Shown piece by piece: positions 50,877 through 59,915 of a stretch of 61,885 nt of DNA. Below the pieces are notes generated by a model. The model was given only the letters and a program-made list of their open reading frames with translations. It was not told the DNA's origin and did not search any database. Each line of letters opens with the position of its first letter. The stretch's first letter is position 1. Position numbers and translations under genes: made by a program. Location: contig PFGT01000062.1 of NCBI GenBank assembly GCA_002782005.1, positions 1 to 61,885 of the forward strand, given 5' to 3'. Source of the stretch: Hydrogenophilales bacterium CG12_big_fil_rev_8_21_14_0_65_61_21 (lineage in GTDB: Bacteria; Pseudomonadota; Gammaproteobacteria; Burkholderiales; Thiobacillaceae).

Positions 50877-51058
50877 GACGCCTCCTGGCGAGGGGTGACA
50901 GGGGAATTCTACTCAGCCCTGGGTCCGGATACAACCAAGCTAACCCAATCGGCAACACATCGCATCAATCAAGCTGTGGCATCCGGCGCACAGTTGATCT
51001 TGAAGAATCGCTGCCGGCGGCCCTGCAGGATGCCTCAGTCCCTTGAAACACCGTCAGG
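50877..51058. other. Intergenic gap before the GMC module
   Basis: 182 bases between the glutaredoxin-like gene and the 57-residue gene, both on the minus strand. It contains the AGGAGG ribosome-binding site near 50882-50887. No clear promoter or terminator was recognised. This gap marks one edge of the block that interrupts the usual mucD-glutaredoxin-lepA order. Confidence 0.4.
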
Positions 51059-51301
51059 CTATGGATTTGCAACGAGTATGGTCATGAGCCGCGCCCGGTC
51101 CAGAAAATAATGACAGATTTCCTCTCCATCCAGCACCAGGACGGGGAGCAAACGACCGTAACGCTCGGCCAGTTCTCCCTCCCAGCCTACTTCGATTTCC
51201 CTGACGGCAAAATCCAGCTTGCCATGCAGGGATGCCAACCCGGCCCGCATCTCGTCGCAGAGATGGCAGCCGGGCCGGGTGTAGAGGACGAGTTCCTTCA
51301 A
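51059..51301 (-). CDS. Glutaredoxin-like thioredoxin-fold protein
   Basis: An 80-residue protein of the DUF836/glutaredoxin-like group. YTRPGCHLCDEM (residues 7-18) contains the CxxC redox pair, and LLPVLVLDGEEI has the cis-Pro expected of the fold. Such genes typically sit between mucD/degQ and lepA in betaproteobacteria, as here (37 bases after mucD). Confidence 0.9.
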   Translation of the reverse strand: MKELVLYTRPGCHLCDEMRAGLASLHGKLDFAVREIEVGWEGELAERYGRLLPVLVLDGEEICHYFLDRARLMTILVANP

Positions 51302-51338
51302 CCCAGATACCCCGCGCGCACTGATGGACGATCCGTGC

Positions 51339-52700
51339 TCAATCGAGGCGCAGCGGCACGTAGCTGGATTCGTCGCCGCGCTTGATCAGCAGGGCCACGG
51401 TCTTGCGACCCTTGACTTCGAGCGCGCCGGCCAGATCCTTGGCATCATTCACGGCGACATTGCCGACCGCCATGATGATGTCGCCCGCCTGGATGCCGGC
51501 CCGCGCGGCCATACCAGAGGCATCCTCGACCAGTACCCCGGACTCGATGCCCAACTGCTTTTTCTGTTCCGGCCTAAGTGGGCTGACCGTCAGGCCGGCC
51601 ATATCCGATCTGGCATCGTGCGCGCCGGCCGTCTTGGTATTGCCCATCTCACCGACCTGGGCGGTGAGTTCGCGCGTCGCGCCCTTGCGCCAGACGGTTA
51701 TCCGCGCCTTGCTGCCCGGCTTGGTAGCGCCGACCAGGCGGGGCAGGTCGAACGAGGTATCGATCGGCTTGTCGTCGTAACGCAGGATAATGTCGGAGGT
51801 CTCCAGGCCAGCCTTGTCAGCCGGGCTGCCCGGCTCGACCTCGGTAACCAGGGCGCCAGCCGGCTTTTTCAGGCCGAACGATTCCGCCAGCTCGGCGTTG
51901 ACCTCCTGGATCGACACCCCGAGACGACCGCGACTGACCTTGCCGTCGGCCTTGATCTGGTTCGAAACATTCATGGCCACGTCGATGGGGATGGCGAAGG
52001 ACAGGCCCATATAGCCGCCGGAACGGGAAACGATCTGGGAATTGATGCCCACCACCTCGCCGCGCATGTTGAGCAACGGGCCGCCCGAGTTGCCAGGATT
52101 GACCGCCGCATCGGTCTGGATGAAGGGCACATAGTTTTCCTGGGGCAACGACCGGCCCTTGGCCGAGACGATGCCGGCGGTGACCGAATTCTCGAAGCCA
52201 AATGGCTCGCCGATCGCCAGCACCCACTCGCCGACCTTCAGCTGGCTCGGGTCACCTATGCTGACCGGGGTCAGATTATCAGCGGTGATCTTGATCAGGG
52301 CGACATCGGTCGTTTTATCACTGCCGATGACCTTGGCCCGGAATTCGCGCCGGTCGTTCAGCTTGACCGTCACCTCGTCGGCGTCCGCCACTACATGGGC
52401 GTTGGTTAGGATGTAGCCATCCGCGCTGACGATGAAGCCGGAACCCTGACCGCGCTTGGGCATCCCCCTACCATAGCCAGGCATGGGCGATTCCGGTATG
52501 CCGAAATGCTTGAAATACTGACGCATCTCGTCGGGTATCTGGGTCCTCGACGCGGGTTTGCCGTCGACGACCGTGGTGATATTGACCACGGAAGGCGTGC
52601 TCTTCGCCACCAGATCGGTAAAATCGACCAACGCTACGCCCTGCGCGGACGCCATGACGCTCACCGTCAATGCCAGCCATGCAACGAACAATCTAATCAT
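51339..52700 (-). CDS. Periplasmic serine protease/chaperone, DegQ/MucD type (Do family)
   Basis: A 453-residue envelope quality-control protease. A signal peptide occupies residues 1-20 (FVAWLALTVSVMASAQG). The trypsin-like triad is visible in TNAHVV (His), TTDVALIKI (Asp) and NPGNSGGPLL (Ser). Two PDZ domains follow: about 250-340 (GRLGVSIQEV) and about 360-450 (GVLVEDASGMAARAGIQAGDII). It is the fifth gene after rpoE and is expected to be induced with the sigma-E envelope-stress response. Confidence 0.95.
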   Translation of the reverse strand: MIRLFVAWLALTVSVMASAQGVALVDFTDLVAKSTPSVVNITTVVDGKPASRTQIPDEMRQYFKHFGIPESPMPGYGRGMPKRGQGSGFIVSADGYILTNAHVVADADEVTVKLNDRREFRAKVIGSDKTTDVALIKITADNLTPVSIGDPSQLKVGEWVLAIGEPFGFENSVTAGIVSAKGRSLPQENYVPFIQTDAAVNPGNSGGPLLNMRGEVVGINSQIVSRSGGYMGLSFAIPIDVAMNVSNQIKADGKVSRGRLGVSIQEVNAELAESFGLKKPAGALVTEVEPGSPADKAGLETSDIILRYDDKPIDTSFDLPRLVGATKPGSKARITVWRKGATRELTAQVGEMGNTKTAGAHDARSDMAGLTVSPLRPEQKKQLGIESGVLVEDASGMAARAGIQAGDIIMAVGNVAVNDAKDLAGALEVKGRKTVALLIKRGDESSYVPLRLD

Positions 52701-52732
52701 GTTTCACCTCATGCGAATGATCACAATTATGC

Positions 52733-53155
52733 TCAATGAGCCGAGCAATGCGCTTCGCCCCGCCGGAGTATGATCGGGGCGGTCTCGGTTCGACGCCGTT
52801 TCAGCCAGACCGCCGCGACCAGCAGGCCGGTCAAACTGCCGGCGATGGCCTGAATCTCGCCCCAGACCGAGCCCAGCAAGGCGCCGCCCAACAGCAGGGC
52901 CAGCGGGACCAGGTAGCCAAGTAGCACCGCGCGATACACTGCGCCATCCTCAATGCCGATCACCACGGCCTCGCCCACTAGTGCGCCGATTGGATTCAAA
53001 ACCGGGTATTCCGGTTCCCGAGGATGCAGCAAACGGGCATAGAGCGAATTACCACAGCCCTTGCCGGCACAGGCGCCGCAGGACGACGGACTCTCGGAGC
53101 GCACCCAGGCCAGATCGGCCGAGACACGCATCACGCGGGCTGGATTTTCAATCAT
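52733..53155 (-). CDS. rseC: RseC-family sigma-E accessory / SoxR-reducing protein
   Basis: A 140-residue membrane protein with two hydrophobic helices (about 75-95 and 103-118). The N-terminal cysteine cluster CGACAGKGCG (residues about 26-35) is the family signature. It sits 6 bases after rseB in the usual operon order. In other bacteria RseC affects sigma-E activity and reduction of SoxR. Confidence 0.93.
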   Translation of the reverse strand: MIENPARVMRVSADLAWVRSESPSSCGACAGKGCGNSLYARLLHPREPEYPVLNPIGALVGEAVVIGIEDGAVYRAVLLGYLVPLALLLGGALLGSVWGEIQAIAGSLTGLLVAAVWLKRRRTETAPIILRRGEAHCSAH

Positions 53156-53161
53156 GATTGA

Positions 53162-54094
53162 CTAACGCAGGTCGAGATTCCCGGCGACGAAGTTCACCGC
53201 CGGCGAGGGCGCGTCACCAACGACGGTGACCTGATAGTTGCCCAGCTTGCGGGTCAGCAGGTTCATCAGACCCCGCGCGCTTTGGCCCTTGACGCTAACC
53301 ATGCGCTCGGGCGCAGGCTCGACAAACATGGAAATATGGCTCAAGCCGTCGCTGAATATCCAGTGTTCAACCTCGACATCGCGGTTGGGCAAGCGGCGTT
53401 TGACTGCGGCCAATTGGCTGTAACCGGGCGGCAATTGTCTGACCGCGATAGGGCTGTTCTCCACCGGGTGGAGGTCTTCCACGGACGGCATCGAAGGCAT
53501 GGCCACGGCGGCACGACTGGTCACACCCTGGCGCACCTTGACAAAAGCGTACTGCAACAATGGTCGATCATGGTCGCCGACCATCACCGCCTTGAGCGGC
53601 AGACCGGTATATTGTTCGGCACACAGCCGATAACCCCAGCGGTATCGGTCCTTGGGTGTCAGCTCGATGAGCTGGCAGTCCTGGCCAGCCACCCGGATGG
53701 TTTTACCTAGACGGAGACTGTAGAAACCGACCAGTTTGGCGACGTTTTCCGGCAACAGATCAGGAAAATGCCGATTACCCATGCGTCGCTCCATCTGCTG
53801 GCCTTTCGCCCCCCAGGCCAGGGTCACCGATTCGGTTCGGCTGCAACGCACCTCGCGGGGTTGGCCATCGAGGACCACCAGACGGCTTTCGTTGGCGAAG
53901 CCATTCGGCCGGTTTTCCACCTGCACGGTCTGCATCCTGTCGCCCATCTGCATCACGAAGATGCCTTCATATGGCAGCTTGCGCGAGGCATCGGACATGC
54001 GCCTCAACCACGAAACCGCCTCCGAATCCGGGATCGCACTACCGGCCCAAACCGGCGTGGCCATGATCGCCAGCAGACAAAACAACCATTTCAT
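53162..54094 (-). CDS. rseB: Sigma-E regulatory protein RseB
   Basis: A 310-residue periplasmic protein with a signal peptide (LFCLLAIMATPVWAGSA). It has a LolA-like N-terminal domain (AVSWLRRMSDASRKLPYEGIFVMQ) and the smaller MucB/RseB C-terminal domain (HWIFSDGLSHISMFVE). It protects anti-sigma RseA from proteolysis until lipids or lipopolysaccharide fragments displace it. It overlaps the rseA stop by 4 bases. Confidence 0.95.
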   Translation of the reverse strand: MKWLFCLLAIMATPVWAGSAIPDSEAVSWLRRMSDASRKLPYEGIFVMQMGDRMQTVQVENRPNGFANESRLVVLDGQPREVRCSRTESVTLAWGAKGQQMERRMGNRHFPDLLPENVAKLVGFYSLRLGKTIRVAGQDCQLIELTPKDRYRWGYRLCAEQYTGLPLKAVMVGDHDRPLLQYAFVKVRQGVTSRAAVAMPSMPSVEDLHPVENSPIAVRQLPPGYSQLAAVKRRLPNRDVEVEHWIFSDGLSHISMFVEPAPERMVSVKGQSARGLMNLLTRKLGNYQVTVVGDAPSPAVNFVAGNLDLR

Positions 54095-54654
54095 CGAGCG
54101 TCACCGGATAGAGAAACCGGGGTGATATTCATATCCGGCGCACCAGCCACCGTGAAGGCATAGTCCTGATGCGCCGCCAGGTAAGGCGCCACCTCGTTCG
54201 CCGCCATATCCTGGGCCGAGGTCGGCCGAACCCGCTCATCCTCAACCATCTGGGGCGCATTCGGCGCACCGTTGACGGCAACCGGCACGCCTGGGTTATT
54301 CGGCGCCATGCTCACGACGGTCCAGGAGATGACCGCCACGACGGCCGCCGCAGCCGCCCAGTAGACGGGCTGTCGATGTGATTTTGCCAGCGGCGCCAGA
54401 ACGGTCGGCTCGGCCGCCAGGGCGACCTTGACGCGCCGATCCAGGCTGGCCGTGTCCTGAACGCAGCCGCGCAGCGCGTCGCCGATCAGGCCATATTCCG
54501 ACCATATCCGCATAGCGCCCGCGTCCTTGCCCAGCCGAGTGATCGCCCGGCCGGCCTCATCGTCGTCCAATTCGCCATCCATCAGGGCGGATAGCCAGGC
54601 GTCTGCCGTCGCGTCCTGGGGCGGCGCCCATTTGTGTGCTTGTGCCATTGTCAT
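54091..54654 (-). CDS. rseA: Anti-sigma-E factor RseA
   Basis: A 187-residue protein. The N-terminal cytoplasmic domain (WLSALMDGELDDDEAGRAITRL) is the sigma-binding region. One membrane helix is at about 95-115 (YWAAAAAVVAVISWTVVSM), with the rest in the periplasm for RseB binding. ATG at 54654 follows AGGTGG by 5 bases and lies 2 bases after the rpoE stop; the longer GTG start is less likely. Confidence 0.93.
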   Translation of the reverse strand: MTMAQAHKWAPPQDATADAWLSALMDGELDDDEAGRAITRLGKDAGAMRIWSEYGLIGDALRGCVQDTASLDRRVKVALAAEPTVLAPLAKSHRQPVYWAAAAAVVAVISWTVVSMAPNNPGVPVAVNGAPNAPQMVEDERVRPTSAQDMAANEVAPYLAAHQDYAFTVAGAPDMNITPVSLSGDAR

Positions 54655-54656
54655 TA

Positions 54657-55256
54657 TTACCACCTCGTGTCCTGGGACGTGCCGAGCATCGGCCGCAACT
54701 TTGCGGCGATGGCTTCACGTGCCCGAAAAATCCTGGAGCGAACCGTGCCGATGGGACAGTTCATCGACTCGGCGATCTCCTCATAACTCAGCCCCTCCAT
54801 CTCCCTCAAGGTGATGGCGGAACGCAATTCCTCCGGCAGGGCATCGACCGCCTCGTTCACCGCCAAGGCGATCTGCTTGGACATCAACGCCGTCTCCGGC
54901 GTATTGAGGTCCTGAACCACCAGTCGCTCATCCGGCTCGTCGTCGTCGCCCATGGCCTGATCGCTGAGCGTCGGCATGGTCTTTTTGCGGCCGGCCAGAT
55001 AGTTCTTGGCGGTGTTGACGCCGATCCGGTACAGCCAGGTATAGAAGGCTGCATCGCCACGAAAGTTGGGCAACGCCCGGTAGGCCTTGATAAAGGTTTC
55101 CTGGGCGATATCCTCGACTTCTTCCGCATTTTTCACCATGCGCGACAGCAGGCGGAGCAGCCTGCGCTGATACTTCTCCACCAGCATCTCGAAGGCGCGT
55201 TTATCGCCTTGCCGCGCCCTTTCCACCAGTTGCCGGTCTATATCTTGCTCGCTCAT
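54657..55256 (-). CDS. rpoE: RNA polymerase sigma-E factor (ECF family)
   Basis: A 199-residue ECF sigma factor governing envelope stress. Region 2 includes QRRLLRLLSRMVKNAEEVEDIAQE and FYTWLYRIGVNTAKNYL; region 4 includes GLSYEEIAESMNCPIGTVRSRIFRAREA. It heads rpoE-rseA-rseB-rseC-mucD. A sigma-E-type promoter at 55351-55380 suggests it activates its own transcription. No good ribosome-binding site is visible before its ATG, and a hairpin lies just upstream, so translation may be controlled. Confidence 0.97.
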   Translation of the reverse strand: MSEQDIDRQLVERARQGDKRAFEMLVEKYQRRLLRLLSRMVKNAEEVEDIAQETFIKAYRALPNFRGDAAFYTWLYRIGVNTAKNYLAGRKKTMPTLSDQAMGDDDEPDERLVVQDLNTPETALMSKQIALAVNEAVDALPEELRSAITLREMEGLSYEEIAESMNCPIGTVRSRIFRAREAIAAKLRPMLGTSQDTRW

Positions 55257-55263
55257 CGTTCAC

Positions 55264-55320
55264 GCCATTGGCAGCCATCCCGCCAATGGCCTAACCCTTT
55301 TTGGTTCGGAATCGGGTTAG
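55264..55320 (-). promoter_or_regulatory. Two stem-loops in the rpoE leader
   Basis: GCCATTGGC (55264-55272) and GCCAATGGC (55282-55290) form a 9-bp perfect stem with a 9-base loop. Next to it CTAACCC (55291-55297) pairs with GGGTTAG (55314-55320). The first hairpin ends 8 bases before the rpoE ATG, where a ribosome-binding site would normally be. Confidence 0.5.
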
Positions 55321-55350
55321 TATAACCGTCATGACCCGGCAATAATGCCT

Positions 55351-55380
55351 GACAGACCCCTCGAATTCGTTAGAAGTTCC
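55351..55380 (-). promoter_or_regulatory. Sigma-E-type promoter upstream of rpoE (autoregulation)
   Basis: On the minus strand GGAACTT (55380-55374) is followed after 17 bases by TCTGTC (55356-55351). The sigma-E consensus is GGAACTT, 16-17 bases, then TCTGA or TCnnA, so the -35 is perfect and the -10 close. The leader to the rpoE ATG would be about 90 bases. The site overlaps the region before nadB and argues that nadB starts at 55396. Confidence 0.7.
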
Positions 55381-55395
55381 CAACCTCGCCAAACC

Positions 55396-56979
55396 ATGCA
55401 GCATTACGACGTACTCATCATCGGTTCCGGTCTCGCGGCCTGCACCCTGGCCTTATCCCTGCCGAAACAAACCAAGGTGCTGATGATCACCAAAAAGGCC
55501 TTCGGCGACAGCGCCAGCGCCAAATCACAAGGCGGCATCGCCGCCGTGTTTTCCAGCCAGGATAGCTTCGCCGAGCACATCCGCGACACCCTGGTGGCGG
55601 GCACCGGGCTGTGCGATGAGGAGGCGGTCCGCCATGTAGTGCAACATGGGACAGAGGCGATCAATTGGCTGATTGGGCAAGGCGTGCCATTCGATCGGGG
55701 CGAACCGGGCCAGAACAACAGTTACCACCTGACGCGGGAGGGCGGTCATAGTCAGCGGCGCATCTTTCACGTCGCCGACGCCACCGGCCAAGGTGTGCAG
55801 GATACCTTGCTGGCGCGGCTTCAAGCCGCGCCCAATATCGAACTGCGGGAGCGCTACATCGCCGTCGACCTGATCACCGGCAAGAAGCTCGGCCTGGCCG
55901 ACAACCGTGTCTACGGCGCTTATGTCCTGGACAGCGACGCCGACCAGGTCGTAACCATCGCCGCCGGCCACACCGTGCTGGCCACTGGCGGCGCCGGCAA
56001 GGTCTTTCTCTACACCACTAACCCGGACACCGCCACCGGCGATGGCATCGCCATGGCCTGGCGGGCCGGTTGCCGAGTGGCCAACCTGGAATTCATCCAG
56101 TTCCACCCGACCTGCCTATACCATCCGCAGGCCAAGTCCTTCCTGATTACCGAGGCGATGCGCGGCGAGGGCGCCATCTTGCGCCTGCCCGACGGCACGC
56201 GCTTCATGGAGTCCCACGACGAGCGGCTGGAACTGGCGCCGCGCGACATCGTCGCTCGGGCCATCGACTTCGAGATGAAAAAACGCGGCCTGGATTGCGT
56301 CTTCCTGGACATCACCCACCAGCCGGCCAAGTTCATCGTCACCCATTTCCCCAATATCTATGCCCGCTGCAAAGAGCTGGGCATCGACATCACCCAGGAA
56401 TGGATACCCATCGCCCCCGCCGCCCACTACACCTGCGGCGGCATCGTCATCGACCGCCAAGGCCGGACCGACATCGACAACCTGTATGCCATCGGCGAAA
56501 CCACCTGCACCGGCCTGCACGGCGCCAATCGCCTGGCCTCCAACTCCCTGCTCGAATGCCTGGTCTACGGCCGCGCCGCCGCCGCCAACATCGCCCAGAG
56601 CCGGCCCGCATCGGCGCCCGCCCTGCGCGGCTGGGACGAAAGCCGGGTCACCGATGCCGACGAGCAGATCGTCATCACCCACAACTGGCACGAACTGCGC
56701 AGCTTCATGTGGGACTACGTCGGCATCGTCCGCACCAACAAACGGCTGGAGCGCGCCGCGCATCGCATCCGTCTGCTCCGCAACGAAATCAACGAGTACT
56801 ACAGCAACTTCCGGGTCACCAGCGACCTGATCGAACTGCGCAACCTGGTCGAAACCGCCGACCTGATGGTTCGCTGCGCCCAGCAGCGGCATGAAAGTCG
56901 CGGCTTGCACGCATCCAGGGATTACCCTCAGACGCTGCCTGAAGCTAAAAATACGGTGCTAAACCCTTCACACGATTAG
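55396..56979 (+). CDS. nadB: L-aspartate oxidase
   Basis: A 527-residue FAD enzyme oxidising aspartate to iminoaspartate, the first step of NAD synthesis. The FAD fold [15 protein letters not shown] is at residues 6-20, with [12 protein letters not shown] (non-covalent, Gln/Ser instead of His-Thr) and [42 protein letters not shown] and [20 protein letters not shown] complete the active site. The inner ATG (55396) is chosen because it directly precedes [11 protein letters not shown] and avoids the sigma-E promoter. It is divergent from rpoE, as in many proteobacteria. Confidence 0.95.
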   Translation: MQHYDVLIIGSGLAACTLALSLPKQTKVLMITKKAFGDSASAKSQGGIAAVFSSQDSFAEHIRDTLVAGTGLCDEEAVRHVVQHGTEAINWLIGQGVPFDRGEPGQNNSYHLTREGGHSQRRIFHVADATGQGVQDTLLARLQAAPNIELRERYIAVDLITGKKLGLADNRVYGAYVLDSDADQVVTIAAGHTVLATGGAGKVFLYTTNPDTATGDGIAMAWRAGCRVANLEFIQFHPTCLYHPQAKSFLITEAMRGEGAILRLPDGTRFMESHDERLELAPRDIVARAIDFEMKKRGLDCVFLDITHQPAKFIVTHFPNIYARCKELGIDITQEWIPIAPAAHYTCGGIVIDRQGRTDIDNLYAIGETTCTGLHGANRLASNSLLECLVYGRAAAANIAQSRPASAPALRGWDESRVTDADEQIVITHNWHELRSFMWDYVGIVRTNKRLERAAHRIRLLRNEINEYYSNFRVTSDLIELRNLVETADLMVRCAQQRHESRGLHASRDYPQTLPEAKNTVLNPSHD

Positions 56980-56988
56980 GAGACCGCC

Positions 56989-57798
56989 ATGCGTCCAGTA
57001 TTGATCGCCCTGATGCTGTTGCTTTCCAGCTTGGCCAGCACCGCGCGTGCCGAGGTAGCGCTACTGGTCCACGGCTATTTGTCCAGCGCCGCCACTTGGC
57101 AGGCGAGCGGCGTCAATGGCCAGTTGATCGCTAGCGGTTGGCGGCCAGGCGGGATCATCCTGCCCGGTTATCGCGGCATCCAACTGCCGCCGCCCGTTGC
57201 CATGGCCGGGAAAACGTTTTATGGCATCGAATTGCCGTCGACGGCGGCGCTGGTCGTTCAAGCCGACATTCTAAGCGCCGCATTGCGGGCGCTCAGCACC
57301 CGGCATCCCAAGGAGTCAATCACCTTGGTCGGCCACTCTGCCGGCGGCGTGGCAGCTCGAATGGCGCTGGTGCGCGGCGGGGTCGGCAAGGTGGGCCGCT
57401 TGATTACCATCGCCGCGCCCAACCAGGGCACCGTGCGCGCCTTGCAGGCGGTCGACGCCACACACGAGAGCGGCCCGGTCGGGTTTCTGAAAGACTTGTT
57501 CGGCGGCTCCGACTATTACGCGGTCAAGGACTCCTGGCCGGTTTTGCTCGACCTTTCGCCGGCCACCCCCGGCAGCACGCTGTACTGGTTGAACAACCAG
57601 CCGCAACCACCGATTCACTACGTCTCGATCATCCGCGCCGCGCCCTATGGCTTGGGCGATGCCGTGGTGCCCGGCGCCAGCCAGGATTTGAACAACATCC
57701 CCGTCTTGCGCGGCAAGGCGTTAAGTATCGTCGTGCCGGCCGACCACGCCCTGACCCCGGCCGATGGCGCCATGCTGGCACGGCTGTTGGCCTCGTAA
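56989..57798 (+). CDS. Secreted alpha/beta-hydrolase, lipase-like
   Basis: A 269-residue exported protein. A signal peptide covers residues 1-21 (LIALMLLLSSLASTARA). LLVHGYLSSAATW supplies the oxyanion-hole HG, and LVGHSAGGVAARMAL contains the nucleophile elbow GHSAG (Ser near 118). A late His in VPADHALTPADG and an Asp in GLGDAVVPG may complete the triad. AGGAGA lies 6 bases upstream. It follows nadB by 9 bases and may be co-transcribed. Esterase or triacylglycerol lipase action is inferred from the fold. Confidence 0.88.
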   Translation: MRPVLIALMLLLSSLASTARAEVALLVHGYLSSAATWQASGVNGQLIASGWRPGGIILPGYRGIQLPPPVAMAGKTFYGIELPSTAALVVQADILSAALRALSTRHPKESITLVGHSAGGVAARMALVRGGVGKVGRLITIAAPNQGTVRALQAVDATHESGPVGFLKDLFGGSDYYAVKDSWPVLLDLSPATPGSTLYWLNNQPQPPIHYVSIIRAAPYGLGDAVVPGASQDLNNIPVLRGKALSIVVPADHALTPADGAMLARLLAS

Positions 57799-57802
57799 AC
57801 TA

Positions 57803-58378
57803 CTACTTCCGGGCTAACAGCCTCAAGGCCTGACGGATGCTTTCTTCCAGGCTTAACCCCTCGGTCCCTTGCTTCAACGCCGGCAACGCCTCCTTGTCGC
57901 TGTAACCCAGCGCCATCAGGGCGTTGAGTGCGTCGTGGGCGACGTTGGCCGGGCTGCCGGCGGCCGTCGGCAGGGCATCGGCCAGCTTACCCTTTAGTTC
58001 CAGCAACAGGCGCTCGGCGGTCTTTTTGCCGACCCCCGGTATCTTCACCAGGCGACCAGTTTCCTGCATGGCCACGGCCTGAGCCAGTTCGTCCACGTTC
58101 ATCCCGGACAGGACCGACAAGGCCAGCTTCGGTCCGACCCCGGAGATTCTGATCAAGGTGCGAAAGCTCTCGCGCTCCTTGACGGTGAGGAAGCCGTACA
58201 ACTGCTGGGCATCCTCACGCACGCTGAAATGGGTGAACAGCGTGACCAGATCGCCCTGGGCCGGGAGGTTGTAGAAGGTGCTCATCGGCACATCGACCTC
58301 GTAGCCGACGCCATGGACATCGACCACAATTTGCGGCGGGTGTTTTTCCAGCAGGGTTCCGGTCAGACGTCCGATCAT
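57803..58378 (-). CDS. ruvA: Holliday junction DNA helicase subunit RuvA
   Basis: A 191-residue junction-binding protein. The N-terminal OB fold ([30 protein letters not shown]) is followed by helix-hairpin-helix motifs ([37 protein letters not shown]) and a small C-terminal domain ([15 protein letters not shown]) that contacts RuvB. It overlaps the prenyltransferase gene by 4 bases. ruvB, its usual next neighbour, is missing: nadB and the lipase gene converge on it 4 bases away. Confidence 0.96.
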   Translation of the reverse strand: MIGRLTGTLLEKHPPQIVVDVHGVGYEVDVPMSTFYNLPAQGDLVTLFTHFSVREDAQQLYGFLTVKERESFRTLIRISGVGPKLALSVLSGMNVDELAQAVAMQETGRLVKIPGVGKKTAERLLLELKGKLADALPTAAGSPANVAHDALNALMALGYSDKEALPALKQGTEGLSLEESIRQALRLLARK

Positions 58379-59334
58379 TTGAATTTATCCAAAACAAGGC
58401 TGGCCGCCAGCAACACAGCCAGCAGGTGGGCGGCGCCGATGGTGGCGCGAATGGCTGGCGCCAGCCGGGCCGGCTGGGCGGCGAACCGGCGCAGGTCCTT
58501 GGCCGCCATGAAGGCCGGCAGCCCCGCCAAGAGGGCGATCACGCTCCAGACCGGCAAGCGGCCGGCGGCGATCAAACCGATCAGCCAGCCCAGCGCCAAC
58601 AGAAGGATCAGACCATAACCGTGCGCAGCTTGGTCGGGCGTCAGCCGGGCCACCCAATGGCGCTTGCCCACGGCCAGATCGGCGCTCCGATCCGGGAACT
58701 GGTTGATATACAGGATGTTGGTCACCAGCAGCGCGTAAGGCAGGCCGATGAGCCAGGGCGTGGCCGCAAAGGTGCCACGCTGGACGAAATCAGCACCAAC
58801 AACGATGAGCAGGAAACCGGTGGCGACGCACAGCTCACCCAGGCCCCGGCTATTGAGTTGCAAGGGCGGCGCCGAATAGGCCCAACCGATGAACAGGCCG
58901 GCCAGGCCAATCCAGAGCAGGCCGGGCGCCGTATGGCCCAACAGCCACTGGCCGCCCAGCATCACCGCCAGAAAAAGCGCCATGCCCAACAGCAAGGTCT
59001 GGCGGGCGGTCAACACGCCATTCTGGATAAAGCGGGAACCGCCGGTGAATGGGAACAGGCGGTCGGTGTTGGCGGCATCCGCGCCGTTGAGGTCGTCGTA
59101 ATAATCGTTCAGGACATTGACCCCGGCGTGGGCCAGCAAGGCCAGCAACACGGTGACCAGCGCAGTAAGCGCAGCGAACGCGCTGCCGGAATGCCAGGCG
59201 ATGGCCAAGCCGAGCAACACGCCGACCAGGGTAATGGTCAGAAAGGCCGGCCGGGTGGCCAGAAAGTAACGCAGCCAAGGATTGCCCAGCCGCGCCAGGC
59301 TGGGTTCGACGGCCAGCGAGGCGTTCTTGTTCAC
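58375..59334 (-). CDS. UbiA-family prenyltransferase, MenA-like
   Basis: A 319-residue polytopic membrane protein with about eight to nine helices. The first aspartate-rich motif is [14 protein letters not shown] (about residues 72-85), followed by [18 protein letters not shown], a MenA-like stretch. The second motif is [17 protein letters not shown] near residue 210. Such enzymes attach a polyprenyl chain to an aromatic quinone precursor. No other quinone gene is near, so the acceptor is unknown. It is inserted between ruvC and ruvA with 4-base overlaps on both sides. Confidence 0.88.
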   Translation of the reverse strand: MNKNASLAVEPSLARLGNPWLRYFLATRPAFLTITLVGVLLGLAIAWHSGSAFAALTALVTVLLALLAHAGVNVLNDYYDDLNGADAANTDRLFPFTGGSRFIQNGVLTARQTLLLGMALFLAVMLGGQWLLGHTAPGLLWIGLAGLFIGWAYSAPPLQLNSRGLGELCVATGFLLIVVGADFVQRGTFAATPWLIGLPYALLVTNILYINQFPDRSADLAVGKRHWVARLTPDQAAHGYGLILLLALGWLIGLIAAGRLPVWSVIALLAGLPAFMAAKDLRRFAAQPARLAPAIRATIGAAHLLAVLLAASLVLDKFK

Positions 59335-59885
59335 GACAGCCGCCCCGCCCGCACCCGCCGCCCGGCAGTGACCAGCGCGCCCAGCCCCATACCGCCGTGG
59401 GCATGGCAGATCGCGCAGGCCAGGGCATCGGCGGCGTCGGCGCTGGGCGCGCCAGGCAGACTCAGCAACCGAGTCACCATATGGATCACCTGTTGCTTGT
59501 CGGCATGGCCGTTGCCGACCACCGCCTGTTTGATCTGCAACGCGGTGTACTCGAACACCGGCTGGCCCGCGTGGGTCAACGCCGCGATGGCCGCGCCGCG
59601 CGCCTGGCCGAGCAGCAGGGTGGATTGCGGATTGACGTTGACGAACACCTTCTCCACCGCCGCCGCCGCCGGGCCGAAGGCCGCCAGCACCTCGCCGATG
59701 CCGGCGAAAATGGTGGCGATCCGCGCCGGCAATTCATCACCCTGGGTACGGATCACGCCGCTGGCGACGTAGGTCAAGCGCTGGCCGTCCTTGTCGATGA
59801 CCCCATAGCCGGTCACCCGCAGGCCAGGGTCAATACCCAGGATTCGGAGTGAGGGGTGAGGGGTGAGGGGTGAGGAGAAAACCAT
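59331..59885 (-). CDS. ruvC: Holliday junction resolvase RuvC
   Basis: A 184-residue endonuclease. [16 protein letters not shown] holds the first catalytic Asp, [21 protein letters not shown] the Glu region, and [18 protein letters not shown] the paired aspartates near the C-terminus. The first 14 residues ([12 protein letters not shown]) are not RuvC-like: they are translated from a 7-bp tandem repeat. No ATG, GTG or TTG lies between the repeat and the conserved domain, so the ATG at 59885 is the only ordinary start. The usual upstream neighbour yebC is absent; an IS4-family element starts 31 bases away. Confidence 0.93.
   Translation of the reverse strand: MVFSSPLTPHPSLRILGIDPGLRVTGYGVIDKDGQRLTYVASGVIRTQGDELPARIATIFAGIGEVLAAFGPAAAAVEKVFVNVNPQSTLLLGQARGAAIAALTHAGQPVFEYTALQIKQAVVGNGHADKQQVIHMVTRLLSLPGAPSADAADALACAICHAHGGMGLGALVTAGRRVRAGRLS
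59849..59876. repeat. Four tandem 7-bp repeats (GTGAGGG) at the start of ruvC
   Basis: GTGAGGG occurs at 59849-59855, 59856-59862 and 59863-59869, followed by GTGAGGA at 59870-59876. Because 7 is not a multiple of 3, gain or loss of one unit would shift the ruvC frame. Confidence 0.9.
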
Positions 59886-59915
59886 CTAGTCCGCCACGCG
59901 AATTAAATCGAGTCC

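Noticed and set aside
55345-55395. NadB start at 55345
   Set aside because: It would place the coding region over the sigma-E promoter and add 17 residues not seen in the family; the ATG at 55396 fits better.
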